A stretch of DNA of 43,732 nt, from contig HF988549.1 of the NCBI GenBank assembly GCA_000431975.1, forward strand, positions 1 to 43,732, in the 5' to 3' direction. The notes under the pieces were generated by a model. It made no database searches and was not told where the DNA came from. It saw nothing but the letters and a program-made list of their open reading frames with translations. Source of the stretch: Prevotella sp. CAG:924. GTDB taxonomy: Bacteria; Bacteroidota; Bacteroidia; Bacteroidales; Bacteroidaceae. Each line of letters begins with the position of its first letter. The stretch's first letter is position 1. Made by a program: the position numbers and the translations under genes. Positions 35,576 through 43,732 of this stretch are shown in pieces.

Positions 35576-36010
35576 TTATTTCTTCTGCAGTGTCATTACG
35601 GTTGTACCATCGGCAGCTTTCAGTAACATCACTCCATTAGCGCTGATCTCATATTTCTCAACCTTTGCCATGGCACCCAGCACCTTCTGCTCGGTCTCCA
35701 TGTTCTCACACATCATTCGTGTGCTGCCGGTCTGTCCGAAAGAGATAGTGTGTTTCTTGGCATCGGCCTGCAAGCCACCCAACAGATTATTGCATCCCGT
35801 GCATCCGTACAAACGATTCTCCTTTACATCGAAGCCCATGAATGCCTCTTTCTCACCGGGCTGGGCTGTAAGATTCTGTCCCTCTACCTGTGTTATCTTC
35901 CATTCACCATTCAGTGCGTCGAGCGAAGAGAGTGCTTTTCCAGTTGTGCCACAGGCACTGAAAAAAGTAAGAACTGCAGCGAAGCACATGGGCATGAACA
36001 ATTTTTTCAT
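35576..36010 (-). CDS. META-domain (HslJ-like) lipoprotein
   Basis: This is a small envelope lipoprotein of the META/HslJ family, linked to stress or outer-membrane processes in other bacteria but of unknown biochemical function. The start at 36010 gives 144 aa with a lipobox region FFSAC (Cys20) followed by GTTGKA. The META fold shows LNGEWKITQVEGQNL, KENRLYGCTGCNNLLGG (family signature G-C-N), ISFGQTGSTRMMCENMETEQK and MLLKAADGTTVMTLQK. An in-frame ATG at 36043 only adds residues before the signal. It is a single-gene unit with its own promoter and terminator. Confidence 0.9.
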   Translation of the reverse strand: MKKLFMPMCFAAVLTFFSACGTTGKALSSLDALNGEWKITQVEGQNLTAQPGEKEAFMGFDVKENRLYGCTGCNNLLGGLQADAKKHTISFGQTGSTRMMCENMETEQKVLGAMAKVEKYEISANGVMLLKAADGTTVMTLQKK

Positions 36011-36111
36011 TGTGTGTAATCCTTTCTTTTTTAAGTTATACAATCTTTGTAATTTATGTCATCAAAAGCCTTTCCTTCCTGTCATAACACATGGGAGTAG
36101 GAAAGCGGATG

Positions 36112-36140
36112 CAAAGATAATCAAAATGGAATAAAAACAA
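36112..36140 (-). promoter_or_regulatory. Promoter of the META-domain gene
   Basis: TATCTTTG (36112-36119) is present on the minus strand, with TTG at 36138-36140 (18-bp spacing). The leader is about 95 nt. Confidence 0.55.
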
Positions 36141-36309
36141 GCAATACCCCTGCCAAACGATGTATTCTATAAATTTAGTTTGGAATGTTCTATATATTTT
36201 AACTAAAAAAGGTATTCTACCCTCACCAAACCGGCCTATCCACCTCTAACTACTCTTGTCGCATACACCGAGGCCAGGCCACCCATCAGATGCTTATGAC
36301 CCTAAAACG

Positions 36310-36341
36310 AGGAAGGAAGCACAGATCAGCGCTTCCTTCCT
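36310..36341 (-). terminator. Hairpin overlapping the porX stop codon
   Basis: AGGAAGGAAGC (36310-36320) pairs perfectly with GCTTCCTTCCT (36331-36341) around a 10-nt loop. The porX stop codon (36326-36328) lies inside the loop. On the minus strand CGTTTTAGG follows, a modest U-tract. Confidence 0.6.
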
Positions 36342-37933
36342 TTCATCGAGACAAGAGGAACGAGCATCTCTTCCATGGAGATGCCTCCATGCTGGAACGT
36401 ATCTTTATAATAGGACACGTAGTAGTTGTAGTTGTTCGGATAAGCGAAGAAGGTGTCGCCCGTAGCAAAAGCATAGGTCGTCGACACATTAGGAGCGGGC
36501 AGCTGGGCGGCCTTGGGATCGTGGATCGTAAACACCTCCTTGGCATTGTAGTTCAGGTTCTTGCCGAGCTTATACCGCAGGTTGGTGTTCGTGTTGCGGT
36601 CGCCGATGATCTTCACCGGTTTGGAAGTGCGTATGGAGCCGTGGTCGGTGGTTAGGATCACGCGATAGTCGCTTTGTGCCAGCCGCTGGAACAGCTCGGT
36701 CATGAATGAATGGCGGAACCAACTGAGCGTAATACTACGATAGGCGCTCTCATTGTTGGCCAGCTCGCGCACCATCTTCGACTCGGTGCGTGCATGTGAG
36801 AGCATGTCGATGAAGTTGACCACCACGACATTGAGATCGTTTTCGTCCAAAGTGTTGAACTGCTGCAGCAAGCGGTCGGCTCCCTGCGAATCGTTCACCT
36901 TGTAGTAGCTGAAACTGTCGTGGCGCCGGTAGCGTTCGATCTGTGTCTCTATCAGCGGTCCCTCATTTAAATTCTTGCCTTCCTCCTCATCCTCATCCAC
37001 CCACAAGTCGGGGAACATATCGGCGATTTGTTGGGGCATCAGACCACTGAAGATGGCATTGCGTGCATACTGCGTCGCCGTAGGCAAGATGGAGAGATAG
37101 ACATGCTCTTCGACGCTAAACAGATCGCCGATCTCTCTGGTCAAGACACGCCACTGGTCGTATCTGAAATTGTCGATGACGATAAGAAACACCTTCTCGC
37201 CGGCATTGAGGGCGGGGAAGACACACTCCCTGAACACATCAGGACTCATCATCGGGCGGACACCTTGCTGCACGCCGTCGTTTCCGGCATCCAGCGGCAG
37301 TACCTTACTGGAGAGCCATCCCTTAGGATTGACCCAGTCGAGATAGTTATTCTTGATATATTTGGCAAATCCGATGTTGGCCTCCTCCTTCTGCATCGTA
37401 AGCATCTCCGTCATCTGGCTGTCGGCATCGCTGAGCTCCAACTCCCAGTGTACAAGCCTGCGATACACCTTTGTCCAGTCATCCAGTGTGCGGCAGTCGC
37501 TGATCTGCATTCCCAGCCGACCGTACTCCTGCTGGTAGCCCGTCTGCGTAACTTCCGTGAGGATCTGTTTCCGGTGAATGTTCTTCTTCAGTACCAGCAG
37601 GATCTGTGAGGGTGTGACCGGTTTGATAAGGTAGTCGGCGATCTTCGACCCGATGGCCTGATCCATGATATTCTCTTCCTCGCTCTTCGTCACCATGACG
37701 ACAGGTGTAGAAGGCTGAAGCTCCTTGATGCGCTGCAGCGTCTCCAGTCCTGTCAGTCCGGGCATCATCTCATCCAGCATGATCAGATCGAAGGTGTGCT
37801 GCCGGCACTCGTCGATAGCATCCGCACCATTGGTCATGGTGGTCACCTCATAGTTTTTTTTATGAAGAAAGATGATGTGGGCCTTCAGGAGTTCGATCTC
37901 ATCGTCTACCCACAATATTGATCCGTTGCTCAT
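36326..37933 (-). CDS. porX: PorX: response regulator with PglZ phosphodiesterase-like domain, T9SS regulator
   Basis: PorX is the orphan-type response regulator that, with the PorY kinase, controls type IX secretion genes in Bacteroidota. The start at 37933 gives 535 aa (an ATG at 37939 is possible). The receiver domain (5-120) carries VDDE (Asp10/Asp11), phospho-acceptor Asp54 in LIMLDEMMPG, and Lys83 in VTKSEEE. A helical linker follows (about 125-205). The alkaline-phosphatase-like PglZ domain (about 210-530) has VIDNFRYDQW, VVVNFIDMLSH and ILTTDHGSI, the metal-binding Asp/His motifs. It has no DNA-binding domain. It lies 14 bp after porW, so the two genes form one operon. No porY is in the window. 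Confidence 0.95.
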   Translation of the reverse strand: MSNGSILWVDDEIELLKAHIIFLHKKNYEVTTMTNGADAIDECRQHTFDLIMLDEMMPGLTGLETLQRIKELQPSTPVVMVTKSEEENIMDQAIGSKIADYLIKPVTPSQILLVLKKNIHRKQILTEVTQTGYQQEYGRLGMQISDCRTLDDWTKVYRRLVHWELELSDADSQMTEMLTMQKEEANIGFAKYIKNNYLDWVNPKGWLSSKVLPLDAGNDGVQQGVRPMMSPDVFRECVFPALNAGEKVFLIVIDNFRYDQWRVLTREIGDLFSVEEHVYLSILPTATQYARNAIFSGLMPQQIADMFPDLWVDEDEEEGKNLNEGPLIETQIERYRRHDSFSYYKVNDSQGADRLLQQFNTLDENDLNVVVVNFIDMLSHARTESKMVRELANNESAYRSITLSWFRHSFMTELFQRLAQSDYRVILTTDHGSIRTSKPVKIIGDRNTNTNLRYKLGKNLNYNAKEVFTIHDPKAAQLPAPNVSTTYAFATGDTFFAYPNNYNYYVSYYKDTFQHGGISMEEMLVPLVSMKGRKR

Positions 37934-37947
37934 AAGCATTCTTGTTT

Positions 37948-40900
37948 TTAAAATCCGTCCAAGTCATAGTATTCGTCTTCGAGATCGTACGACTGCTTGG
38001 GGTTATCTTCTTTTTGAGGCGTGTCCGCCGACTTTGCCGGAGTGGCAGGACGTCCCGTCGATGGAGGCACATCTTCCGTATCATTAAAATAGATAGTCAC
38101 TCCATCATCTGACATCCGGTTACGCTCCTGCACCGGAGTTTGAGGAGTATCCGTTGACTGCCGCTTACGGACTGCCGGTGTGTCTGCCGGGACAACCGTC
38201 GTGCCCTGCTGTGGCTGCGCGTTGTTCTGTGGCGTGACCGTCTCCGACGGGATCACCGTGCCCTCCTGAGGGGCTGCCTCCGGCGTGTCTATCGGGATGA
38301 CCGTCGTGCCCTGCTGCGGCTGCGCGTTGTTCTGTGGTGTGGCCGTCTCCAACGGGATCACCGTGCCCTCCTGAGGGGCTGGCATCGGCGTATCGGTTGG
38401 GATAACCGTCGTACCCTGCTGCGGCTGCGCGTTGTCCTGAGGCGTAGCGGGCATATCATAATTCTCCTGCAGGTAGGTATCCATCTCCGTGGCCGTCGGT
38501 TCCGCCGGGACGATCACCGTACCCTCCTGTATGGCGGGCTGTCCGCCGCCAGCATCCTCTGTGGCTTTTCCTGACTGCGTTGTCACTTCCGCCGGTTCGG
38601 TGAGGAGGCGGAACGGAGTGATGGTCAGTGGAGCGAAATGCCGGTTGTAGTAATCCTGATACTCGTCATAGCTGAAGTTGGTACCCAACAACGGCAAGTT
38701 CTCCTCGCTGATGATCACCGGTCGCGCCTTGGCCGTGAGCTGCCGGACATGCGCCTGCTGATAGAGGCTGCGTGCATACTGCAGAGCCTCATCATAGCTC
38801 TGAAAGCCGCTGACACGCATACGATGCAACGCACCATCATCCTCGATGGAGATGTCGAAGTCGCGGACGAGGTAGGACGTAAAGTTGTAACGGGCCATCT
38901 CATAGAGCAGCTTGTTCTCGTTCACTGAGTCGGGCATATAGACGAGCATGAACTCGAATGGTGTGTTTCGCTCATTGCTGAACGTACGGGCCTGTATAGA
39001 GTCGCTGTCGGCCAGCACGGCAGTACGCCGTTTCCAAACATCGCCGATGTCAAACGATCCTCCACGCAGCATCCTTCCTTCCCGAACGCCATTGACGATC
39101 ATACCGGCCATCTCGGCCACAGGACTCTCAGGATAGTCTTTCACCACCTGCTCCATCGCTTGCAGGCAAGCATCGGCATTGCCGCTGTTGAGTGCGCTGA
39201 GTCCTCCTATGAAGATGAACTTATCACGGTTGGCTCCCTGCGGGAAGCGGGTGGCCGAGAGCTTCGTATTGCTCTCCACCTCGCTGAGCCGGTCGGCCTT
39301 GAAGGCGGCATAGGTGGCGGCATAGAGCGAGTCTTCCAGATGGACTCCCGCCACGGCGTTCTCGCGGAAATAGGGATCGGTGAGCACACGTGTCCACTCG
39401 CTCTCCGGCCAGCTCTCCTTCAACTTCCGCACATAGCTGTCGGCGACAGCCGTCTCTCCCTTGCGCGAATAGAGCAGGAAGAGATGATAAAAGGCGTTGT
39501 CCATGTGCTCATAGGAAGGATAGTCGTCGGTCAGCCTGCGCAACGTCTTCTCCGCCTCATCGAGATAGTCGAGCTCATCCTTGAAGATCACGCCGCTATT
39601 ATAAAGACCGTCCATGATGATGGCGTTGCTGGCTGCCACCTGCTCTTCCGTGAATGGTATCTGTTTGAGATAATATTCCCGCTGGTGGGGATCGTTCTCC
39701 GCCTTACCGGCTATCTGTTCCAGTGAGTCGGCCACCTCCTGTGCGCGGGCGATAGAATCGCGCTGCTCATCGGTGTAAGGCTGGTCGCCCATCTGATCGA
39801 GTCCGGCCACCACGGTCTTATTGTTACGCTGCCAGTTGTCGACATTCTCACGTTTTCCCCATATACGCTGGAACTGCTGTTTACCTTGCTGCACGGCCAT
39901 GGGATTGTAGAAATACCATGTGCCACCCTGCTGCACGTTTGTAGTGGTATTCTTATTGGCATTGATGTTGCCCATACCACCGTTCTGCTGCTGGTTCTGC
40001 TGGTTGAGCGCCTCTGCGACACTGTCGCGCTGCTCTTTCTCCTTCTTCTTCAGCGCCTCGATGACGCGGTCGATGGCTGCGTTACGGTCCTTCTCGCTCA
40101 TCTTGGCCAGTGCCTGCAGGGAATCCTGCAGATGGACAGCCTCTGTATAAGGTGTAAGTTTGTCGAGCACCTTCGAGCGCTCCGTCAGCTGGGCATAGTC
40201 CTTACGCTCCTTGTCGAGCAGTCCGAGGGCATCGGCATAACACCGGCGAGCATCACTCCACTGATGACGTTCCCAATAGAGGCCGCCCAAACGGAGCAGG
40301 AGCACGCCTTTCTCCACACCCCTGCGCGTGGCCTTCCGGTTGCCCAGCTCATACTGGCGGATCGCTTCCGCCGTGTCTTTCTCTGCCAGATAGATATTGC
40401 CCAGGGCATAGTACACCTGATCGAGATAGTCCTTATTGTTGTCGGCACGTGCCATGCGCTTGAGCTTACGGATCATCTGTCTGCTCTGCGAGGCAGCCAG
40501 CACCTCACTGAGGGCTATGCGTGCATTGAAAGCCAGCTCGTAAGGCGGATTAAGCCGGGGTACACGCCGATAAGCCTTCGCAGCCTCAGCGTTGTGTCCA
40601 AGGGCTGTCTCAAGTTGCCCAAGGAGATAATACTCACGCGCTTTCTGCTTGCGCCGCATCTCATGGCGGATGACACGCCGCAGATATTTCACGGCCTGCT
40701 CATAGTCGCCCGTATGGATATAATAGTCGGCATAGGTATAGTCCCACTCCTTCTGTGCACTCCAGTGAATAGAATCGCGCTGCACGTTGCGGATCACATC
40801 CTCGGCATCGTAGAGCAGGTCGTTCTCCACATACGCCTTTGCAAGCCAGGCACGGGCCCGTCCGTAGATGGCCGGCTGGGTGGCGTAGATACGGCTCATA

Positions 40901-41376
40901 TAGGCAAAGGTGGATGCAGCGGCATCAAAATCGCCTTTGTGAAACTGGGCACGTCCCAACAGGAGCCATGCCTTCCACAGGAAAGGGTTGTACTCGCGGC
41001 GGTGGAGCCATTCGATATCCTTGGCGGTCTTACGCCGGTTTTTGTTCCATTCCGGACGTTTCTTGATGCTATGGAGCTTGATGGCCTTCTCAGCCTTCTC
41101 TATGGCCTTGTCAAAATTGGTCTTCCCCAAATCACGGCTCGACTTATTGCCGACGGTATATAAGGGAATCATCTCCGTAAAATTGTCCTGATTGCCCGTC
41201 TCCTTCTCCAACGAGCCTTCAATATAAGCCTGTGCGCCGTTGTAATACACATTGTACCGGGTATTAAAAGCCTGCCACCAACGGGTAGTGGCTGTATTCT
41301 TTCCGCTGGAACATCCAACCAGCACGACCACGAGGACGGCCAGCAGGCAAAACATATATTTTTTGGAACAATGCAT
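37948..41376 (-). CDS. porW: PorW/SprE: TPR-rich T9SS lipoprotein
   Basis: This is an envelope lipoprotein of the type IX secretion machine, called PorW in Porphyromonas and SprE in gliding Flavobacteria. The start at 41376 gives 1142 aa with a lipobox VLVGC (Cys22). A conserved start TTRWWQAFNTRYNVYYNGAQAY is followed by tandem TPR-type helices through about residue 850. A SPOR-like region then follows (YLVRDFDISIEDDGALHRMRVSGFQSYDEALQYARSLY), then a Pro/Gln/Thr-rich tail with 35-residue repeats. A TAATTTTG box (41379-41386) lies only 3 bp before this ATG. If it is the promoter, translation would begin at the next in-frame ATG, at 41355. It is co-transcribed with porX. Confidence 0.92.
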   Translation of the reverse strand: MHCSKKYMFCLLAVLVVVLVGCSSGKNTATTRWWQAFNTRYNVYYNGAQAYIEGSLEKETGNQDNFTEMIPLYTVGNKSSRDLGKTNFDKAIEKAEKAIKLHSIKKRPEWNKNRRKTAKDIEWLHRREYNPFLWKAWLLLGRAQFHKGDFDAAASTFAYMSRIYATQPAIYGRARAWLAKAYVENDLLYDAEDVIRNVQRDSIHWSAQKEWDYTYADYYIHTGDYEQAVKYLRRVIRHEMRRKQKAREYYLLGQLETALGHNAEAAKAYRRVPRLNPPYELAFNARIALSEVLAASQSRQMIRKLKRMARADNNKDYLDQVYYALGNIYLAEKDTAEAIRQYELGNRKATRRGVEKGVLLLRLGGLYWERHQWSDARRCYADALGLLDKERKDYAQLTERSKVLDKLTPYTEAVHLQDSLQALAKMSEKDRNAAIDRVIEALKKKEKEQRDSVAEALNQQNQQQNGGMGNINANKNTTTNVQQGGTWYFYNPMAVQQGKQQFQRIWGKRENVDNWQRNNKTVVAGLDQMGDQPYTDEQRDSIARAQEVADSLEQIAGKAENDPHQREYYLKQIPFTEEQVAASNAIIMDGLYNSGVIFKDELDYLDEAEKTLRRLTDDYPSYEHMDNAFYHLFLLYSRKGETAVADSYVRKLKESWPESEWTRVLTDPYFRENAVAGVHLEDSLYAATYAAFKADRLSEVESNTKLSATRFPQGANRDKFIFIGGLSALNSGNADACLQAMEQVVKDYPESPVAEMAGMIVNGVREGRMLRGGSFDIGDVWKRRTAVLADSDSIQARTFSNERNTPFEFMLVYMPDSVNENKLLYEMARYNFTSYLVRDFDISIEDDGALHRMRVSGFQSYDEALQYARSLYQQAHVRQLTAKARPVIISEENLPLLGTNFSYDEYQDYYNRHFAPLTITPFRLLTEPAEVTTQSGKATEDAGGGQPAIQEGTVIVPAEPTATEMDTYLQENYDMPATPQDNAQPQQGTTVIPTDTPMPAPQEGTVIPLETATPQNNAQPQQGTTVIPIDTPEAAPQEGTVIPSETVTPQNNAQPQQGTTVVPADTPAVRKRQSTDTPQTPVQERNRMSDDGVTIYFNDTEDVPPSTGRPATPAKSADTPQKEDNPKQSYDLEDEYYDLDGF
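38172..38448 (-). repeat. 105-bp tandem repeat in porW
   Basis: Nearly identical 105-bp units recur in phase; the same point falls at 38201, 38306 and 38411. Each encodes a 35-residue unit containing NAQPQQGTTVIP and PQEGTVIP. There are about two and a half full copies with degenerate flanks. Because 105 is a multiple of 3, copy-number change would keep the frame. Confidence 0.9.
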
Positions 41377-41439
41377 ATCAAAATTATAACGAAAGCGACC
41401 GCCCGTTATTGCATCCTTCAGAATGAAAAACAAGGCACT

Positions 41440-41690
41440 CTACCTTATATAATAAGGCTAGTCTCACTACATGAAATTTGGGGGCTTTAATGCCTCCAGA
41501 GCACAGAAGGGATAATATGCTCCTTACGAAAGTAGCGCTTATCAGCTAACCGATCGGTCAGGACAGAACAACGATGCTGGAAAGCGTCAGAACTTGTTCC
41601 ATCCCATAACTTAGAATTTGCTACCCTAAAAGGCCTGACAACGCTCAATAGATAGATTTTTACCCGGCTAAGATAAGAAATATCAAAGAA
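41440..41690. other. Spacer between divergent porW and the membrane-regulator gene
   Basis: About 335 bp separate the two divergent genes. Apart from the two promoter boxes at its edges, I see only a short palindrome (CCTTATATAATAAGG, near 41440) and no coding signal. Confidence 0.4.
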
Positions 41691-41696
41691 AACGAC

Positions 41697-41704
41697 TATC
41701 TTTG
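41697..41704 (+). promoter_or_regulatory. -7 box of the membrane-regulator gene
   Basis: TATCTTTG is a full match to the -7 box, 65 bp before the start codon. No good -33 element is visible. Confidence 0.5.
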
Positions 41705-41769
41705 CAATAGAATAGGATGATCATATTCTGCCATTCAGAACTGATCTCCTAAACAAAAGAAACAGAATC

Positions 41770-42480
41770 ATGAGATATAAGACCGAAAAGGAAAGCCACC
41801 CCTCAGGCAGCCTGAGATATGCAGCCATCGTCACCTTATTACTCTTCATAGCCACTGTCGGTCTGGGTACGCACAGCTATCGCAACACCCAACTGGCCGT
41901 GAACACCGACATGAGCCAGGCATTACAACAGGCATTACGCGAATATAGGGTGATCAACACGGATACCATCCAGGCCTTCAACAAGCATCTGCAAATACCG
42001 GCCCTCAAAGGGAAAGCTACCCTTGCCGTTGACACCCGCCGCAATGAGCTGCAGTGTAGGGCCGAATGTCCCTCGCTGACCATCCTTGCCCTTTCCGACC
42101 AGCGTCCTACAGCCCTGATGACCTTGCTTACGATGATGTGGCTGTTCTATTGCCGGTGGTACCGCCGACGGACCATGAAACCGGAAGGACTATGCCTCGG
42201 CAGGATGACCCTCGCCCCAGACGGAGAGACCTTCCTGACCGCAGGAGGCGACGACATCCATCTCACTCCCATGCAACGACAATTAATGATCATGTTCTTC
42301 CGCACACCCGGCCACCGGCTATCGAAAGCCGACATCTGTAATGCGCTGTGGCCGGGCAAGCCCGACGCCAGCGACACCCTCTACACTCTCATGCGAAGGC
42401 TCCGTCCTGTGATCGAACAGCACAGTGACCTCCGGATAGAAACCGACCGTGGCCGTTTCTATCGACTGACAATCAAATAG
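41770..42480 (+). CDS. Membrane-anchored winged-helix transcription regulator (ToxR-like topology)
   Basis: This appears to be a one-component regulator with sensor and DNA-binding parts on opposite sides of the inner membrane. The 236-aa product has a basic N-terminus, TM1 (about 17-33), a loop of about 80 residues (34-112) predicted periplasmic, TM2 (about 113-129), Arg-rich CRWYRRR, and an OmpR/PhoB-type winged helix (about 140-236). The winged helix carries DDIHLTPMQRQLMIMFF, LSKADICNALWPGKPDASDTLYTLMRRLRPVIE and IETDRGRFYRL. It has no receiver domain and no kinase. The loop contains a C-x3-C pair (Cys96, Cys100). The order TM-loop-TM-wHTH resembles ToxR turned end for end. Its ligand and targets are unknown; the two downstream genes are obvious candidate targets. 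Confidence 0.85.
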   Translation: MRYKTEKESHPSGSLRYAAIVTLLLFIATVGLGTHSYRNTQLAVNTDMSQALQQALREYRVINTDTIQAFNKHLQIPALKGKATLAVDTRRNELQCRAECPSLTILALSDQRPTALMTLLTMMWLFYCRWYRRRTMKPEGLCLGRMTLAPDGETFLTAGGDDIHLTPMQRQLMIMFFRTPGHRLSKADICNALWPGKPDASDTLYTLMRRLRPVIEQHSDLRIETDRGRFYRLTIK

Positions 42481-42538
42481 ATAGAAATTGTCAGGCAAAT
42501 GTCAGTAAAGTTATGGAGCTATAACGGATGAGGTTCCG

Positions 42539-42546
42539 TAACTTTG
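42539..42546 (+). promoter_or_regulatory. Possible -7 box upstream of the 42558 gene
   Basis: TAACTTTG fits TAnnTTTG, but it lies only 11 bp before the chosen start codon, which would give an almost leaderless message. It may instead serve a start further inside the gene. Confidence 0.4.
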
Positions 42547-42557
42547 CTAAAAAAAGA

Positions 42558-42938
42558 ATGAAACGACTTTTATCATTGGTATTGGTCACCTTCGTAATGG
42601 AAGTGGCCCATGCCCAATATGACAATGCTATTGTCACGGTCTCGACCGCAGGAAGGGAGACACCCCATGAAAGCACAATAAAGAGGTATCTTCTTATTCT
42701 TAGTACAAAAGGTGATACACCCATTGTACATAGTGCCAGCACGGAGCCAAGCCGCCCCTATACCACCCCTGCCACTTTTCATACCTGCCAATCTCGCCAG
42801 TGGATGCATCCATACAAGGCCTGCAAGAGTGACATCCGTCGGGTGATGCTCTTCCCGACACATACCTCCGAACCCGGACAGGACACAAAAAGAGCAGAAA
42901 GCGACTACGAAGCAATAAAACAATCCAAGGAGCTATGA
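42558..42938 (+). CDS. Small predicted secreted protein, unrecognised
   Basis: I do not recognise this 126-residue product. It starts with a clear signal peptide (MKRLLSLVLVTFVMEVAHAQ, cleavage after residue 19), and the mature part is Thr/Ser/His-rich and polar with no visible domain. Evidence that it is translated is the 4-base ATGA overlap with the start of the next gene, typical of translational coupling. Against it, the composition after about residue 45 looks random, so a frameshifted remnant is possible. An in-frame ATG at 42528 would lie before the -7 box. Confidence 0.5.
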   Translation: MKRLLSLVLVTFVMEVAHAQYDNAIVTVSTAGRETPHESTIKRYLLILSTKGDTPIVHSASTEPSRPYTTPATFHTCQSRQWMHPYKACKSDIRRVMLFPTHTSEPGQDTKRAESDYEAIKQSKEL

Positions 42939-43549
42939 AAAAACTACCTATCCTATTCCTTGGCAGCATCATCGTCATCGCTATTGTGTGCTACTCCCTA
43001 ACGGCTAAGAAGAACACATTTGTACCTTATGAGACCATTCTTGCCAAATACCTCAACTCTGCTACCTACTGCACCTGCGAGGACCCCAATTTCCAAACCA
43101 CTATAAAGGTACCGGGCAGATTCGTGAAAGAGGAAGACTCGGTAGCTGCCGCTTACAGTTATGCGCGCTACGCATACTATCCGGCGGCCTCTTATCGTGA
43201 CGCAAAAGGACAGCTCATACTCGAATACTCTGCCACACCCTTCATGAATCAAGCCCAATGGACTGGAAAGATCGACAGTACGACTTGCCAAGGCGACTAC
43301 ATCGTCTATGCCAAGTCCGTGCGACGACAAAAGATGGTGTTTACCTACAGTCTGGCGTATCCCCTGGCGTATGACGCCTGTGTATCAAGACTGAAAAAAG
43401 AGATCAAGAACTGGAATCCATGGGGCGATGACCGGCCCAAACCCCGAAAGATGCTGGAGCTTTATCAAGAACCCGTGGAACCTTATTACCCTGGTTGGAC
43501 GGAAGGAATGGCACCCATACCCATAGGAGAAAAAAGTAAGACTCGGTAG
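42935..43549 (+). CDS. Membrane-anchored or secreted protein, unrecognised; part duplicated downstream
   Basis: I do not recognise this 204-aa product. An N-terminal hydrophobic segment (about 4-22) acts as signal or anchor. The mature part has four Cys (46, 48, 118, 149), which could form disulfides in the periplasm. It also has a Tyr/Ala-rich stretch (AAAYSYARYAYYPAASY, 71-87), a beta-like region, and a Pro/Trp-rich tail (NPWGDDRPKPRK, EPYYPGW). It overlaps the previous gene by 4 bases and lies 455 bp after the membrane regulator. A diverged copy of codons for residues about 67-119 follows the stop, suggesting a small local family. Function unknown. Confidence 0.7.
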   Translation: MKKLPILFLGSIIVIAIVCYSLTAKKNTFVPYETILAKYLNSATYCTCEDPNFQTTIKVPGRFVKEEDSVAAAYSYARYAYYPAASYRDAKGQLILEYSATPFMNQAQWTGKIDSTTCQGDYIVYAKSVRRQKMVFTYSLAYPLAYDACVSRLKKEIKNWNPWGDDRPKPRKMLELYQEPVEPYYPGWTEGMAPIPIGEKSKTR

Positions 43550-43698
43550 CTGTCGCTTACAGTTATGCGCGTTATGCATACTATCCGACGGCCTCTTATC
43601 GTGACGCAAAAGGACAGCTCATACTCGAATACTCAGCCATACCTTTTATGGATCAGGCCCAACAGACTGAAAAGATCGACAGTACGGCTGCCAAGGCG
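43538..43698 (+). pseudogene. Partial, diverged duplicate of the preceding gene
   Basis: This stretch aligns with 43134-43294 at a constant offset of 404 bp until a 1-base deletion near 43687. It encodes DSVAVAYSYARYAYYPTASY and onward to KIDSTA, matching residues from 69 of the upstream protein. It has no start: the in-frame codon before it is TAA (43537-43539). Many differences are third-position synonymous (TCT/TCA, CCC/CCT, TTC/TTT, CAA/CAG), so the copies diverged under protein-level selection. The window ends soon after, so the true extent is unknown. Confidence 0.75.
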
Positions 43699-43732
43699 GG
43701 CTCACCCGATAAATACAGGGGAGATATGCTGC

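Overview
The window is chromosomal DNA from a xylan-degrading Bacteroidota, most likely Prevotella or a close relative. The evidence is tandem SusC/SusD pairs, SPII lipoproteins, Bacteroidota promoters (-7 TAnnTTTG with a weak -33 about 20 bp upstream), a type IX secretion regulator pair, and gene orders matching what I recall for Prevotella bryantii: xusABCDE-xyn10C and xynD-xynA-xynB. No rRNA, tRNA, CRISPR array, transposase or integrase is visible.

Layout. (1) 50-4685, minus: two single-gene units for a GH109-type and a GH84-type enzyme, which fit amino-sugar glycans rather than xylan. (2) 5007-18855, minus: the outer-membrane xylan system. It runs xusA (SusC), xusB (SusD), xusC (SusC), xusD (SusD), xusE (surface lipoprotein) and xyn10C (surface GH10 with an inserted binding module). 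A terminator and a CE6-like acetylesterase follow. (3) 19117-25780, minus: a five-gene operon for a GDSL esterase, a GPH-family sugar symporter (xynD), a GH10 xylanase (xynA), a GH43 (xynB) and a secreted GH43. (4) 26019-28562, plus: a divergent GH115 alpha-glucuronidase. (5) 28766-34823, plus: housekeeping genes dnaE and tsaE, a thioredoxin, and an NCS2 nucleobase permease. (6) 34824-35575: a gene-poor gap. (7) 35576-41376, minus: a META-domain lipoprotein, then porX and porW. (8) 41770 to the end, plus: a membrane-anchored winged-helix regulator, two small unrecognised secreted or membrane proteins, and a diverged partial duplicate that runs off the window.

How the genes fit together. Surface Xyn10C cuts xylan. 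XusE and the SusD-like proteins bind the products and the two SusC-like channels import them. In the periplasm GH115 would remove (methyl)glucuronic acid, the esterases acetyl groups, and the secreted GH43 arabinose or xylose. XynA shortens the chains, XynD imports oligosaccharides, and leaderless XynB releases xylose in the cytoplasm. No hybrid two-component regulator lies in the window. However, the xusA and GDSL-esterase promoters share a 27-bp element (GTTACA-N15-GTWACA) at the same 31-bp distance from the -7 box, and the GH115 promoter has a mirrored version. This is a good candidate operator for one xylan regulon. The non-xylan promoters I inspected lack it.
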